Shown in pieces: positions 21,533 to 32,570 of a DNA stretch of 64,000 nt; position 1 is the stretch's first letter; the number at the start of each line of letters is the position of its first letter. The DNA lies in contig OX359266.1 of assembly GCA_947179155.2 (NCBI GenBank), forward strand, positions 46,406,039 through 46,470,038, written 5' to 3'. A model generated the notes under the pieces. The model searched no databases. It saw only the letters and a list, made by a program, of their open reading frames with translations, and was not told where the DNA came from. A program made the position numbers and the translations under genes. The stretch is from Hedera helix (taxonomy: Eukaryota; Streptophyta; Magnoliopsida; Apiales; Araliaceae).

Positions 21533-22422
21533 CTACGTATTCCATATTCCATATTCCATATTATTGTAGGGTCACTCGGCCACTACATACGTAATATTAC
21601 ATAAAAAATTAGCCGTCCAGTAAGTGAGAGTTTAATTAAAGAGCGTCTGCGACTCATTACATGTGATTGGTGTTTGGTCTCTGAGTCATTCACAGTCTTC
21701 TTTGGTTGCTGACTGAGCACTCCAATTTTTCCTGTCCTCATTGCTGGCTATATTTTATTTGTCTTGTACAACTCTTTTTAATTATTTATTCTATTCGATA
21801 TCCAAAATATATGATTAATACTTAATTTTCGAAATATGTTTCAAATATTATTAAAATTAATTAATGTTAAACAATTTAATTTTGAACAATACAAGTACAA
21901 AAATTATAAATTATTTGAATAGAACTACTAATATGAGAGATTAATTATTTTTTAAAAGTTAAATTAATTGCAAAAAAATTATATTTAAAAAAATATTTTA
22001 AATTAACTTTGAAGAATCAATTTGCTACACTATTTTGGATTGAGGGATATATAATTTAAACTTTGGATGAATACTCCGGCAACAACTTAGTGCACCGACA
22101 GAGGTATTAAATTTTTGTCAAGTTATACACAAATTGAATTTTCTGCCACTTGTATAAAAAGATACCCTACTAGTTACTACCCATAAAAACTTTTATTAAA
22201 AACGAGCTCAATCAGGCAGTGGAATATTGTTCAAACATCCACCACATGTATACTTTGCTTTGTTCAAGACTATGTGAACTAACAATGGCGTGTTCTATTG
22301 AATAGTCAGTCTTTGCTGTACTAATTTGACTTAATTGGGAACGTAGAATTTTAGATTAAACTTAGACCCAGCCGATAGGTAGATGGAAGTTTGTGAGTAT
22401 CTAGTGGTGGGCTCTGTAATGG

Positions 22423-22457
22423 CACGTGGTGTATATGCGATCAAGTAATATAAATAA
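22423..22457 (+). promoter_or_regulatory. G-box and TATA box of B-3
   Basis: CACGTG at 22423-22428 and TATAAATAA at 22449-22457. Confidence 0.5.
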
Positions 22458-22605
22458 AATGTATTACAAGTTCATCAAGTACTCAAAATTCAGGCAAGCC
22501 AAAGAGAGATTATAAGAGAAAGTAAATTAGTGTTGATATTGACGAAACAAAAGGCATATTATTTTGTTTATATTGCCTTTTGTCTCTGTAGGTCATATTT
22601 GGAAA

Positions 22606-23787
22606 ATGGGAAAAAGTGGTCGTATGCCGGTTAGCAGTGAGGGGAAGAAAATTGAAAGATATGACGATGATATTTTTCGGCAAGTTCCTCATGAAAAACC
22701 ACCATTCACTCTTACGGACATAAAGAAAGCCGTTCCATCGCATTGTTTCAACCGTTCTCTCATTCGCTCCTCCTTTTACCTCGTTTATGACCTGGCTATT
22801 TGCTTCCTCCTTTACTATATTGCCACAAGCTACATCCCTCTCCTTCCTAAGCCTCTCTTTTATTTGGCATGGACTGCTTATGTTTATGTTCAAGGTTGTT
22901 TCATGTTCGTCGTGTGGGTTGTAGCCCATGAATGCGGCCACAGTTTTAGCGACTATCATTGGCTAAATGACTCTCTTGGTTTTGTTCTTCATTCTCTTCT
23001 CCTCGTTCCTTATTTTTCATGGAAAATTAGCCATTGTCGTCACCATGCTAACATCAATTCTCTTGACCGTGATGAAAATCACGTCCTTCGATTCAAGAAC
23101 ATAATGCAATCCTATTACCATTACTTCAACAATCCACTTGGCCGAGTCTTCATCATTGCATTCACTCTTATCCTAGGATGGCCTTTGTACTTGATTGTAA
23201 ACATAGCCGGACGATCTTATGACCGATTTGCCAGTCACTTTGACCCCTATAGTTCTATTTACTCTGAACGTGAGCGGGCTCAAATCTTGTTGTTTGATAT
23301 TGGTTTTCTTGCAGCTGGTTATGGGTTGTATCGAATCGCCCTAGTGAAAGGATTTTTATGGGTTAGGCTAGTATATGGAGCCCCGTTATATGTTGTAAAC
23401 GGGTTTCTTGTAATGATCACTTTACTGCATCACACTCATCTTTCATTGCCTCACTACGATTCTTCCGAGTGGGACTGGTTGAGGGGAGTTCTAGCCACCA
23501 TCGATAGGGATTATGGAATTCTAAACAAAGTGTTCCATCACATAGCAGATACCCATGTGCTTCACCATTTGATCTCCACCATCCCACATTATCATGCTGA
23601 GGAGGCCACCAAAGCGAGAAAGCCAGTGTTGGGGGATTATTATCATTATGATGGCACTCCATTCGACAAGGCAATGTGGAGAGAAGCAAAGGAATGTCTC
23701 TATGTTGAGGAAGAGGAAGGCGAAAAGAGCAAATGTGTATACTGGTACAAAAACAAGCTCCAAGTTCAGTCCTCACAGGAGAATTAA
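22606..23787 (+). CDS. Divergent FAD2-like desaturase, type B, copy 3
   Basis: A 393-aa protein that differs from B-1 and B-2 in a few residues. The conserved DGTP (349-352) is intact where the others have DVTP, residue 356 is Ala for Val, RGVLAT replaces RGALAT near 295, and the tail reads QVQSSQEN. It shares HECGHS, HCRHH and the stop-loss tail, so those changes predate the three copies. G350V and A356V are then derived in the ancestor of units 1 and 2. Confidence 0.85.
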   Translation: MGKSGRMPVSSEGKKIERYDDDIFRQVPHEKPPFTLTDIKKAVPSHCFNRSLIRSSFYLVYDLAICFLLYYIATSYIPLLPKPLFYLAWTAYVYVQGCFMFVVWVVAHECGHSFSDYHWLNDSLGFVLHSLLLVPYFSWKISHCRHHANINSLDRDENHVLRFKNIMQSYYHYFNNPLGRVFIIAFTLILGWPLYLIVNIAGRSYDRFASHFDPYSSIYSERERAQILLFDIGFLAAGYGLYRIALVKGFLWVRLVYGAPLYVVNGFLVMITLLHHTHLSLPHYDSSEWDWLRGVLATIDRDYGILNKVFHHIADTHVLHHLISTIPHYHAEEATKARKPVLGDYYHYDGTPFDKAMWREAKECLYVEEEEGEKSKCVYWYKNKLQVQSSQEN

Positions 23788-26700
23788 TGCATTAGGATGT
23801 ATTAGTGTTGAAAATACAACTCAACGTCGGTACAAGCTTAAATTGATTTTGATAGTTAGTCATATTTTCGTTTTGGGTGTTTTGGACCTTGGTTTTCTTG
23901 TGTAATAAATAAAGCGTAGGGATATTCCTTCTTTGGTTCATTCCAACCCTTCAACATAGCGAAGGCATCGTAAGTGTAGAAACTTTTTTTGGCAATCTAT
24001 GATATTGATTGTGAGATGGATGTTCTGTATGCCACCGTGACGTGATCTTGTTATTATATTTTATAACTTTAATAAAATAAAACTCTTTTTAAAAATTCTT
24101 AAACTTAAGCTTTAGTAACCTGATATATGCATAATTAATTGAGGTAATTATATTTTTTGAGATGACTTGAACTTGGTATGCACTTATAGATTCCTAAGTA
24201 GTTTCAGCTAAAGAGAAAAAAACACCACACTCCTAGAAAGAAATTGTAACTGTAAATTTATTAGCTTCCGCTAAAGAAAGAAATTATAATTGTAGGTGGC
24301 CTATGAAAAAACACTACTAGAAATTGCATACTTAAGCTAACTACTAATAATACTAATATTCCTCTCAAATGTAACTTTACGCAGAATGGATAAATTGCAT
24401 TTACACTATCAAATTAATGTTATAAAGGTAATATGACAGCTAGAACTCTAATATCATATTAAGTAACTAACTCGTATAACTATTATAAGGATGTACCAAT
24501 AATATATATTCTGCTAATGAATAATATGTATGAATAAAATTATGGGCGAAACTTCAGTTTTACTTATGCAGGTTTGTAACTGACATGACTGATGTATTGA
24601 TTCCCCAGTTTGATTAACTAAACGCAATCCAAAAGGAAAAAAAAATCAACAAATAAATTCTGTACTCTTACATACATGTAAAACTTTTGCCAACCTGATA
24701 AGTTAAACCAAACTGAACCAACGAACCTGACGGTTCAAACTTCCACACATTCAATTAATTTCAACAATGTTAGTCTTCTTTTAATTATATGAGTACATTA
24801 TTTGTTAAGTTATTTTTGAGCAACTTGATACTTTTGCTATCATATTTTAATTAACAATTTTATAGACTTTTTTCACTGCATATATTACATTGCAGGCTCA
24901 ATAAGAGACTAAGTAGAGTGATGATAGGAATTTTAGATTGGATAATTATATTTTACGAGTTTCTTATATATATTGATCTGATTAAAAATAGTTAGTCACA
25001 AAAAAAAATAAAGATTATAACATTTATTATTGTTAACGCCTATGTCCGCCACTGCAATTTCCAACTAGTGAGTTACCTGCACTGGAAACAATCGTTAACA
25101 ATCCCTAAAATTGACGACGGCTTGGGCCGTTAGGGGATTATCCGGTGCTGCTGGAATAAGTTAATATTTAATAAAGAAGAATTATGTAACCTGTTTCTCC
25201 ACGCTCGTAGTCCTATTTATACTTTTAACATGGACTTTAACTATCCTAAACCACCAAGCCGCCCAAAAAGGGAGACTTGAATGGCCCTACCCAAACATTG
25301 GGCCCATCATAGTGTATAAAAAGAATTCAACCTTGACTGCACTCCTTAAATAATCTTAGGCCCACACCATATCCAAGGTTCAATAAATTATATTTTAACA
25401 TTGTCCCACACTCTCCTATTTATAAAATTTAAAATAGTAGAGTATCACCATTTAAAAAAAATAACTAGATAAATTAGAAAAAGACCAAAATACCCTTTTA
25501 ACTGTCATGTTCACCAAAAATCGTCGCTACAAGGAGTAATTATTCAGTGGTCCTGAGACACCGTCACGCGGTGCCCCAGGCTAATTACATTTCCCTATTT
25601 CAGTGGGTCCAGAGCTACAAACAGTGGGACACCATTGAAATGGAGATATGTGACTGGCCTAAGGCACCACGTGGTGGTGCCCCAAGACCATTGAATAATT
25701 TTTCCACTACAAGGTAATCATTTCACCAAGAATGAGCTCTTAATAATGCCAAACACGAGCATGACTCTAAGAAGATTAATCAGTTTCATAACTTTATTTG
25801 AAACTTTGAAACTCAACTAATCACGAAAAGTCTCACACATACTTTCTCTTAGGTTATGTTTGTTTGTAAAAAAATATACTATGAATTAGAATATTTACTT
25901 TAATTTAATATTACTTTGTATTATTTAATTATTTGATGATTATTAATCTCTTAATATTAGACTATTAGTCCCATAAAGTCATTTAATAGCTTAAAATGAG
26001 GGAGACTATTAATTATAAATTTTTTATGAGATTATATAATCCCACTTAAATGGCCTTGGGAATGATAAAAGAAAATAGTCGATTTTATTTATAAAGAAAT
26101 AGAAGATGAATAGAAGAATGAAAGTCGACACAAAAGAAGAGAGATAAAGGAGAAGAATTTTTTTTTATAAAGAAAATGAATTAAATATCTATTTTAACTT
26201 TATTACTATATTAATTATTTTTTGTCACATAATTAATGATTTTAATTTTTAATTTTTTGGTATTTCCACGTAATAAAATAGTAATTTTTTTTTGTTTTTT
26301 GGTGTTTTGACTTTTTCCAGTGCCACGTAGGAATTTTTAACGCGTGCTTAATTTTTTTAACAGAATGGTGTAATTCTAACATTTTTATTAGTTCAGTTAG
26401 TTAATCACTAATTTTTTGAATTTAATGACCTATTACATAAAATAGAACAAACTATAGTGGTATAAAAATTAATTTTGCCGAAATAAAATATATATACTCC
26501 GCTCTAAGAGCAAGTAAGGTTTAGTTTTAAGTCCAAATTGTACGGCTAAAGAGCTGAGGACGAATTGGGCAATTTGAATAGTTGATGTCCAGATTTAATT
26601 GGCTAACCTCGCACGTCAACATCGATGTGTTCATTTCGTTCTAAATAAATAAAAGTTACTATCAAGGATCCTCTCAATGTTTCCATGTGGCTATATATTA

Positions 26701-27082
26701 TTTGCACGAGCATGCATGAAATTAATTCATTTATGGGATTGAGTAATCTATTATACGTTTTGAACAGCATTTAACAATGCCAAACCTGTATAGGTAACGT
26801 GCATGTTAATTAGCAACGGACAACATTAGCGGTGGGCTCTTATAAAATAAATAAAAACGTCAGGTATTTTATTTGTCGCCTCTTATGAGGAATGAAAATA
26901 GTAAATATACACTAATACTGTATTGACTTAGCAGCCGATGAGGACTGAGATACTACTTCTTTGGGCGTTAGTCAAATACGACATGCGAGTGGCGGGCGCT
27001 TAATTTGGGCTCTTCATTTCCATAGCCCATTATTGATTAGTTCTTTACTTCGGTTAGGTGGGTAGGTTGGTAGTAGCTTTGT
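23788..27082. other. B-3 to A-3 intergenic region
   Basis: Collinear with the unit 1 region, about 20 bp shorter in total (single 18-bp element near 25284 and small indels near 25010-25050). It contains the MITE copy. No gene seen. Confidence 0.6.
25535..25706. mobile_element. MITE-like inverted repeat, unit 3 copy
   Basis: 172 bp with CTACAAGG flanks, orthologous to the unit 1 element. Confidence 0.65.
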
Positions 27083-27092
27083 TATATAAATA
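27083..27092 (+). promoter_or_regulatory. TATA box of A-3
   Basis: TATATAAATA about 130 bp upstream of the A-3 ATG. Confidence 0.55.
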
Positions 27093-27220
27093 GTGAACTC
27101 TTTATGTGGGAAATATCAGAGCAGTAACTGAACAAACAGAAAGTAATAGAAAGAGAGAGAGAGGCCAATATCCTCTTCTTTCTCTTCTTCCAAGTTTAGC
27201 AGGTCAATTCATAGGCTAAA

Positions 27221-28369
27221 ATGGGTGCCGGTGGCCGTATGTCCGATCCGCCTAATGGCAAGAAGACAGCAGCTGAGGCCCTTCGACGAGCTCCTCACGA
27301 GAAACCTCCATTCACAATAGGAGACTTAAAGAAAGCCATTCCAGCTCATTGCTTCCAAAAGTCTCTCGTCACATCTTTCCGATACCTTATTCAAGATCTA
27401 CTCATGGCTTACTCCCTCTACTATGTGGCCACAAATTATATCGACCTCCTCCCTCGTCCTCTCAACTATTTGGGCTGGGCTGCTTACATTGCCGTTCAAG
27501 GTTGTGTCCTAACCGGGGCTTGGGTCGTCGGCCACGAATGTGATCACCATGCATTTAGCGACTACCAATGGGTGGATGACCTTGTTGGCCTTGTTGTCCA
27601 CTCTTCCCTCATGGTCCCTTATTTCTCCTGGAAAATTAGCCACCGTCGTCATCATGCCAACACTCAGTCTCTTGACAATGACGAGGTGTATGTCCCAAGA
27701 TTCAAGTCCAATATCCGGAATTATTACAAACTCCTCAATAATCCACCTGGCCGAGTACTTGTTTGGATTACCACACTCCTTATAGGTTTTCCTTTATACT
27801 TGATGTTCAACGTTTCCGGACACAAGTATGAAAGGTGGACTTCCCATTATGATCCCCAGAGCCCACTTTACTCCGAACGTGAGCGTAAGGAGATCATTAT
27901 TTCTGATGTTGCTATTCTCGCTGTCATCTATGGGCTATACCGTCTCGTATTGGCCAAAGGATTTGCATGGGTTTTCCTCGTGTATGGTGGTCCACTCCTA
28001 GTTGTTAACGGTTGGTTCGTGTTGATCACCATACTCAATCACACTCACCCATCTTTGCCTTACTACGATTCCACCGAGTGGGACTGGTTGAGGGGAGCTC
28101 TATGCACCGTGGACAGAGACTATGGAATTCTAAACAAGGTCTTCCATAACGTGTGTAATGCTCATGTCTGCCACCATATTTTCTCGATGATTCCACATTA
28201 TCATGGACTGGAAGCAACAGAAGCAATGAAGCCGATATTGGGTGAATATTATCAATATGATGGAACTCCAATCCTGAAGGCAATGTATAGAGAAATGAAG
28301 GAATGCATTTACGTCGAGAAAGATGAAGGTGAGACCAAAGGAGTCTACTGGTATAGAAGTAAGTTTTGA
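27221..28369 (+). CDS. Divergent FAD2-like desaturase, type A, copy 3
   Basis: 382 aa, same protein as A-1. A synonymous change is visible near 27409 (GCC to GCT). The 3' flank carries GAAAGCGTT (near 28548) where units 1 and 2 have GAAACCATT. This variant is shared with A-4 and links the two copies. Confidence 0.92.
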   Translation: MGAGGRMSDPPNGKKTAAEALRRAPHEKPPFTIGDLKKAIPAHCFQKSLVTSFRYLIQDLLMAYSLYYVATNYIDLLPRPLNYLGWAAYIAVQGCVLTGAWVVGHECDHHAFSDYQWVDDLVGLVVHSSLMVPYFSWKISHRRHHANTQSLDNDEVYVPRFKSNIRNYYKLLNNPPGRVLVWITTLLIGFPLYLMFNVSGHKYERWTSHYDPQSPLYSERERKEIIISDVAILAVIYGLYRLVLAKGFAWVFLVYGGPLLVVNGWFVLITILNHTHPSLPYYDSTEWDWLRGALCTVDRDYGILNKVFHNVCNAHVCHHIFSMIPHYHGLEATEAMKPILGEYYQYDGTPILKAMYREMKECIYVEKDEGETKGVYWYRSKF

Positions 28370-28637
28370 TGTGCCACTGAAAGCGAACCAAAAACCGCTG
28401 GAGGACCGGTTTCTGTACTTGTTAATTACTGCACGTTTTTCTTCTATTTTTTAAATTATTTTTTGTCTTCCATTACCTAGTAGCTTAATTAGGTGGTAAG
28501 CTTAAATTGTACTCGATCAGCAATATTCTTGTATATTAATGGGTTGAAAGCGTTATCTATCATGAATAATATATAAATTCTACATGTCATCAGTTATTCA
28601 AGAATATCCTTTTGTGAATTACAGTTTCTAAACGTTT

Positions 28638-28838
28638 TCATTTGTCGTCAAATGCATGTTTTTTTGGCGAGGCCGGGAACATGGATCCTAAAAAACGGAG
28701 CCCGGGGATGCCGGGAGTCGATAGCATGATGTGCGCCACCGGCTCAGTCGGTTTTTTCAATTTCTTGGGCTCATTTTTCAGTTCCTGAAGGTAATTAAAA
28801 TAACGGTTAAACAGCGGAACATTTGGCTAAGTTCTCAT
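28638..28838 (-). pseudogene. Unrecognised coding relic, unit 3, additionally broken
   Basis: Homologous to 7754-7954, but the fourth codon is TAG (TAT in units 1 and 2). This supports a sequence no longer under coding constraint. Confidence 0.4.
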
Positions 28839-29186
28839 CTTCTACAATACCTTTAAGCCATCAGTGATCACTCCTCCAAGAATTTAAGCACAAATCATGA
28901 TGATAATAATGTTATTGGAATTGCATGGTATAATGATGGTTGTAAGGATAATCATTAATTTAGTGAGTGTTTATCTTGAATTTGGCTGCTTTCTCTATAT
29001 ATGTAACATGCACGTACTCGAGATTCATAATACAATTATATTCCTATTCTCAATTCCAGGACGAAGGAATTATATTGAGAAATATAATGGGTATATTTAT
29101 ATATTATGCGTGGACAGATCATAAAACTGTTTGAGTATATATATATATATATGGTGGGAGAAATTAAGTTGACCGGTACTTTTTAC

Positions 29187-29993
29187 CTTGAGCAACATTG
29201 GTGCATCCAGGAACATCTGTAACTATCCTGAAATGTGGAGAGAAAAATAATCAATCAATCTAACTGATGGATGGAAAAACAAGCAGCAAATTAGATGAAA
29301 TGTAAAGGAGACTAACCAGTGAACCCACTCTCGCAAGTATGGCTCACTCGGACTTGGTGCATCAGGGTCCGTCATCACCTAACAGCAAACACAAAAATTT
29401 AAAACAATTAAAAAGCGACAGAATAAGAAAATAAGTTTGTTAATAATGTCATAACAATATTCAGGTTGCCAGAGTTATTATGTATTTAGTCACACCTTTA
29501 CACTTATTTTTAGGACACTTTAAATTTTTAACGACATTTATTAATATGACCGTGTAATTATTACTTTAATATTATGAACGACTAATTGAATAGAAAAAAC
29601 TAAAGGAGAACTTTATGGTGCTAAAAATTTATGCCCAAATTCTAGCTAAATACTTTAAAAATACTATAAAGCATTTTCAGACAGTTCGAGAATTTTTCTT
29701 CTTTTTTCTTTTTGTAACATTTCTCTAAAGAAAATCTGCGACCATATTATTGACATAACACAAATTAAGAGAAATGACGTATAAGGGGAATAACAAACCA
29801 AAGTATAGAGTTGTTCAGGATGGCCAGTAAGAGTGATTCTTGGTGGATTAAAAGCAAGCGAGGGCTTAATGTTGCCGCCATTTGTGAGTTGCTTGGAGTC
29901 AAAAAACACAGTCATGGTGACTGAAGGGACAAACATGTCCACCACATCGCCAATAACCCGGCCCACAACGAGCGGTTCGACGCTGAGTGACAC
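29187..29993 (-). pseudogene. MOTHER OF FT AND TFL1-like (PEBP family) gene remnant, exons 1-3
   Basis: Three exons with consensus splice sites on the minus strand: 29799-29993 (195 nt), 29317-29378 (62 nt) and 29187-29227 (41 nt). The 62- and 41-nt sizes are the hallmark of plant PEBP genes (FT/TFL1/MFT). The product begins SVEPLVVGRVIGDVVDMF, has TNGGNIKPS and LYTLVMTDPDAPSPSEP with the DPDxP ligand-loop motif, then REWVHWIVTDVPG. The NPPRITLTGHPEQLYTLV part favours MFT over FT or TFL1. It is broken. The codon where the start is expected is GTG (29991-29993), with an in-frame stop and no ATG upstream. Exon 4, carrying the GxHR half of the pocket, is absent before the FAD2-array boundary at about 29067. 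MFT proteins act in seed dormancy and ABA/GA signalling; this copy is unlikely to. Confidence 0.8.
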
Positions 29994-30080
29994 GCTGATC
30001 AGTGAATGAATGGACTAGCAAGAAGAAAAAAAGGAGGAAATTATAGGATGAAGAATGAAAGAATTGTGATATGGGATTGT

Positions 30081-30115
<35 letters not shown>
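30081..30115 (+). repeat. Poly-G homopolymer, 35 bases
   Basis: 35 consecutive G followed by A and four more G, about 90-120 bp upstream of the MFT-like fragment (poly-C on its sense strand). Runs this long are rare in plant genomes and can fold as G-quadruplex. The true length is uncertain because sequencing is error-prone here. Confidence 0.9.
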
Positions 30116-30116
<1 letters not shown>

Positions 30117-31083
30117 GGGGTCTCTCTTATAGAGGCATGCATGCATAGAGGACAAACCTTACTTGAATTCCTAGTGCTTCAAATGGATAAAGACCGTGGT
30201 AAAAAAATGGAGTTGGTAGAAGAGGTTATAATTAGCTAAGATAAGCGGTGTAGTTAATAAAAGGACAAATTTATGACATGATCTGGCATTAAAACTTGAA
30301 CTCTTCTTCTTTTGGGAGGTTCTGTACACGGAAATAACATGCAAGCCATGTATTTCTACTCTTAATTACTTGGTATAGCTTTTGTTTATGTATGATTAAG
30401 TGAAAGATTCATCTTTTCTATTTTGATATTTTCTTAACTAGGCATATATATTTCTCTAATCGTGTAGACTGAAATCTAAAATTGTCCTTCAATTAAATTA
30501 GCTCGATATTGAGTTTGTTCCCAAAATTTGAATTTTTTTTTCCCCGAAAAGGAAGAAAACAAATGGTGATAGGGAGGTTGAAAAACAAGTTGTGTTGTGA
30601 TATAATATATCTGAGTTTCGCATCGAAATTTGAGGGTCATAATAGTATATTTATAAGATATTAATTGTACTTTAGTATTATTAATTAACTTGTTACGACT
30701 TTTAAATTAGTTGAGTTTGGACTAATTAAGTTAAGATGACTTAGCTAATAATCGAATTTTATTATGAAATCGATTTGGATAAGATCGTTACATGCACACT
30801 TCCACATATAATCCATGAGGAGAAAATGTTTAACCAACAATGTGAACACAATTACATTTTCTCTTTGTTTGTCTTTCTTCTTCTTCGTATTTTTCCTAAC
30901 AGAAAAATAAAGGAATGAGACAAAATTGTCATGTTTTCCTTAAGTTCTATTCTCTTTCAATTGTCTTTTTTTTACTTCTATCTTCCTCTGCTGACATATT
31001 ACTAGTAGTTAGTGCCAACAGCACCTCCACCAGTAGGGACAAAGCTACATGATAACTTGCGGGGACAATTCACCCCACTGAAG

Positions 31084-32570
31084 AAAAAAATTAATTTTTG
31101 GTTTGTTTTCAATTTTCACGTCTTGGTTAAACTCGAGTTTTATTTTCTGTAACTAAGTTTTAGACTGATGCACATTACCATCTGACATCTGTGGATATTT
31201 GTTTGACAAAGTTTACAAGTCAAGCCAAAGCAGTCAACATATTGCGTTATCTTATTGCGTTCGCGTGCATTTAGTACGTTGGGTTCACCGGGCGTGCATT
31301 TTAGCACATTGTGTTTAATTTGTTCGTCGCATTTTTTGCACATTATGCTTGACACCTTCATTTTGCATTAGGTTTTTATTTATACATTGATTGATTTTAT
31401 TTGTAGCAAGCTTAAAATTGTTTTCGCATTGGGGTAGTAGCATATATTATTAGTAGTCATGTTGGGTAAATTAATTTATGTGGGTTAATCATTTTTGGGT
31501 TATTTATTATATATGGGTTAGTAATATATTATTTGGTTAATTAGTGGATTAGGTATTTTATTTGGGTTAAGCAGTAAGGTTAATTTTATTCGATAAATTG
31601 GTCAATAATTTTTTTTGGGTTAATTATTTTCTAATTTTGATTGATATGTTTGTATTTCATTACATGATGTCTGCAGTACATTAAAATACATTCAAACCAT
31701 ATATATATACAAATCACAAGATACACACATGCCAACATGTCCATAAAAGGGCCCATATTTCTGATTAGTGTCCACGTGCTTACTTAAACATGGAAAAATA
31801 CAAGTTTATAAAATTTGGTGACAAAATATATCTCAATCATTAAAAAAAATAGAGCCTGACACGGATATTCTTGTAAGACATTACTTTTTAATTGTTGAAA
31901 TAGATGCAGTGTTTGCTTTTTTTGTGTATGTAGTAGTGTCCGTCCACATTAATTATAAGGTTACTACATGAAAGAGAGGGGAAATAAAAACTATGGTTAA
32001 TTTTAATTGGACATAATTGACTTTTTTATTTATTTATAATTATGAACACCAACTCAGTGGCGTAATTTGAGTTATCAAAATAGAAGATATTAGATTATTT
32101 GTTATGTTTATTGTTTTTGGTAGATTCAGATTTATACATTGCTTTCTTATTATTATTATTTTTCATCTTCTAATTAGTTTAGTTGGTGTTTAATTGTAGT
32201 TAATCAACTATCTTTATTTTGAATTCGATTGAGATATATATTAAGGATACCTTAATATTAATTTAGTCTTAGTAAATTCAACATGTACTTGCCAATTCTT
32301 TAAATAAAAACTATTTAAAATTTTCACATCAAGCATCATTGACCAAACAAAACAGTACTGGCCACAAGGAAATTATAGGTGGTACCGGAAGGATATTCTT
32401 GATATCAAGTGATCAGGAAGTTTGTTCGTGTTATAGGTAAGGGGTTTTAACCCATTAATGAAAAAGATTTGATTGAATACAATGTAATCATACAGGCGGC
32501 TAAACTACTAGGAAATGGAAGGCAAATAGATAACAATTTCAGAAGTGGCTCTTTGCTTTCTGTCAGCACA
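31084..32570. other. A-3 to C-4 intergenic region, distal part
   Basis: Diverged copy of 8207-9840 with small indels. It has a single copy of the 69-bp element and a decayed hairpin near 31855. No gene seen. Confidence 0.6.

Larger units (their letters stand above)
21431..22605. promoter_or_regulatory. Divergent promoter region between C-3 and B-3
   Basis: Third copy of the C/B divergent region, with no gene of its own and the same TATA boxes and G-box. Confidence 0.6.
29068..31083. other. Segment unique to unit 3
   Basis: The flanks match 8187 and 8207 of unit 1, but these 2 kb have no counterpart there. It holds the MFT-like fragment, a (TA)n tract near 29140 and the poly-G run. From 30240 to 31083 I see no gene. 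Either this is ancestral sequence deleted in the ancestor of units 1 and 2, or an insertion in unit 3. Homology resumes near 31084. Confidence 0.7.

Noticed and set aside
30006..30239. Open frame containing a poly-glycine run
   Set aside because: The glycines are only the translation of the poly-G homopolymer; there is no other coding feature.
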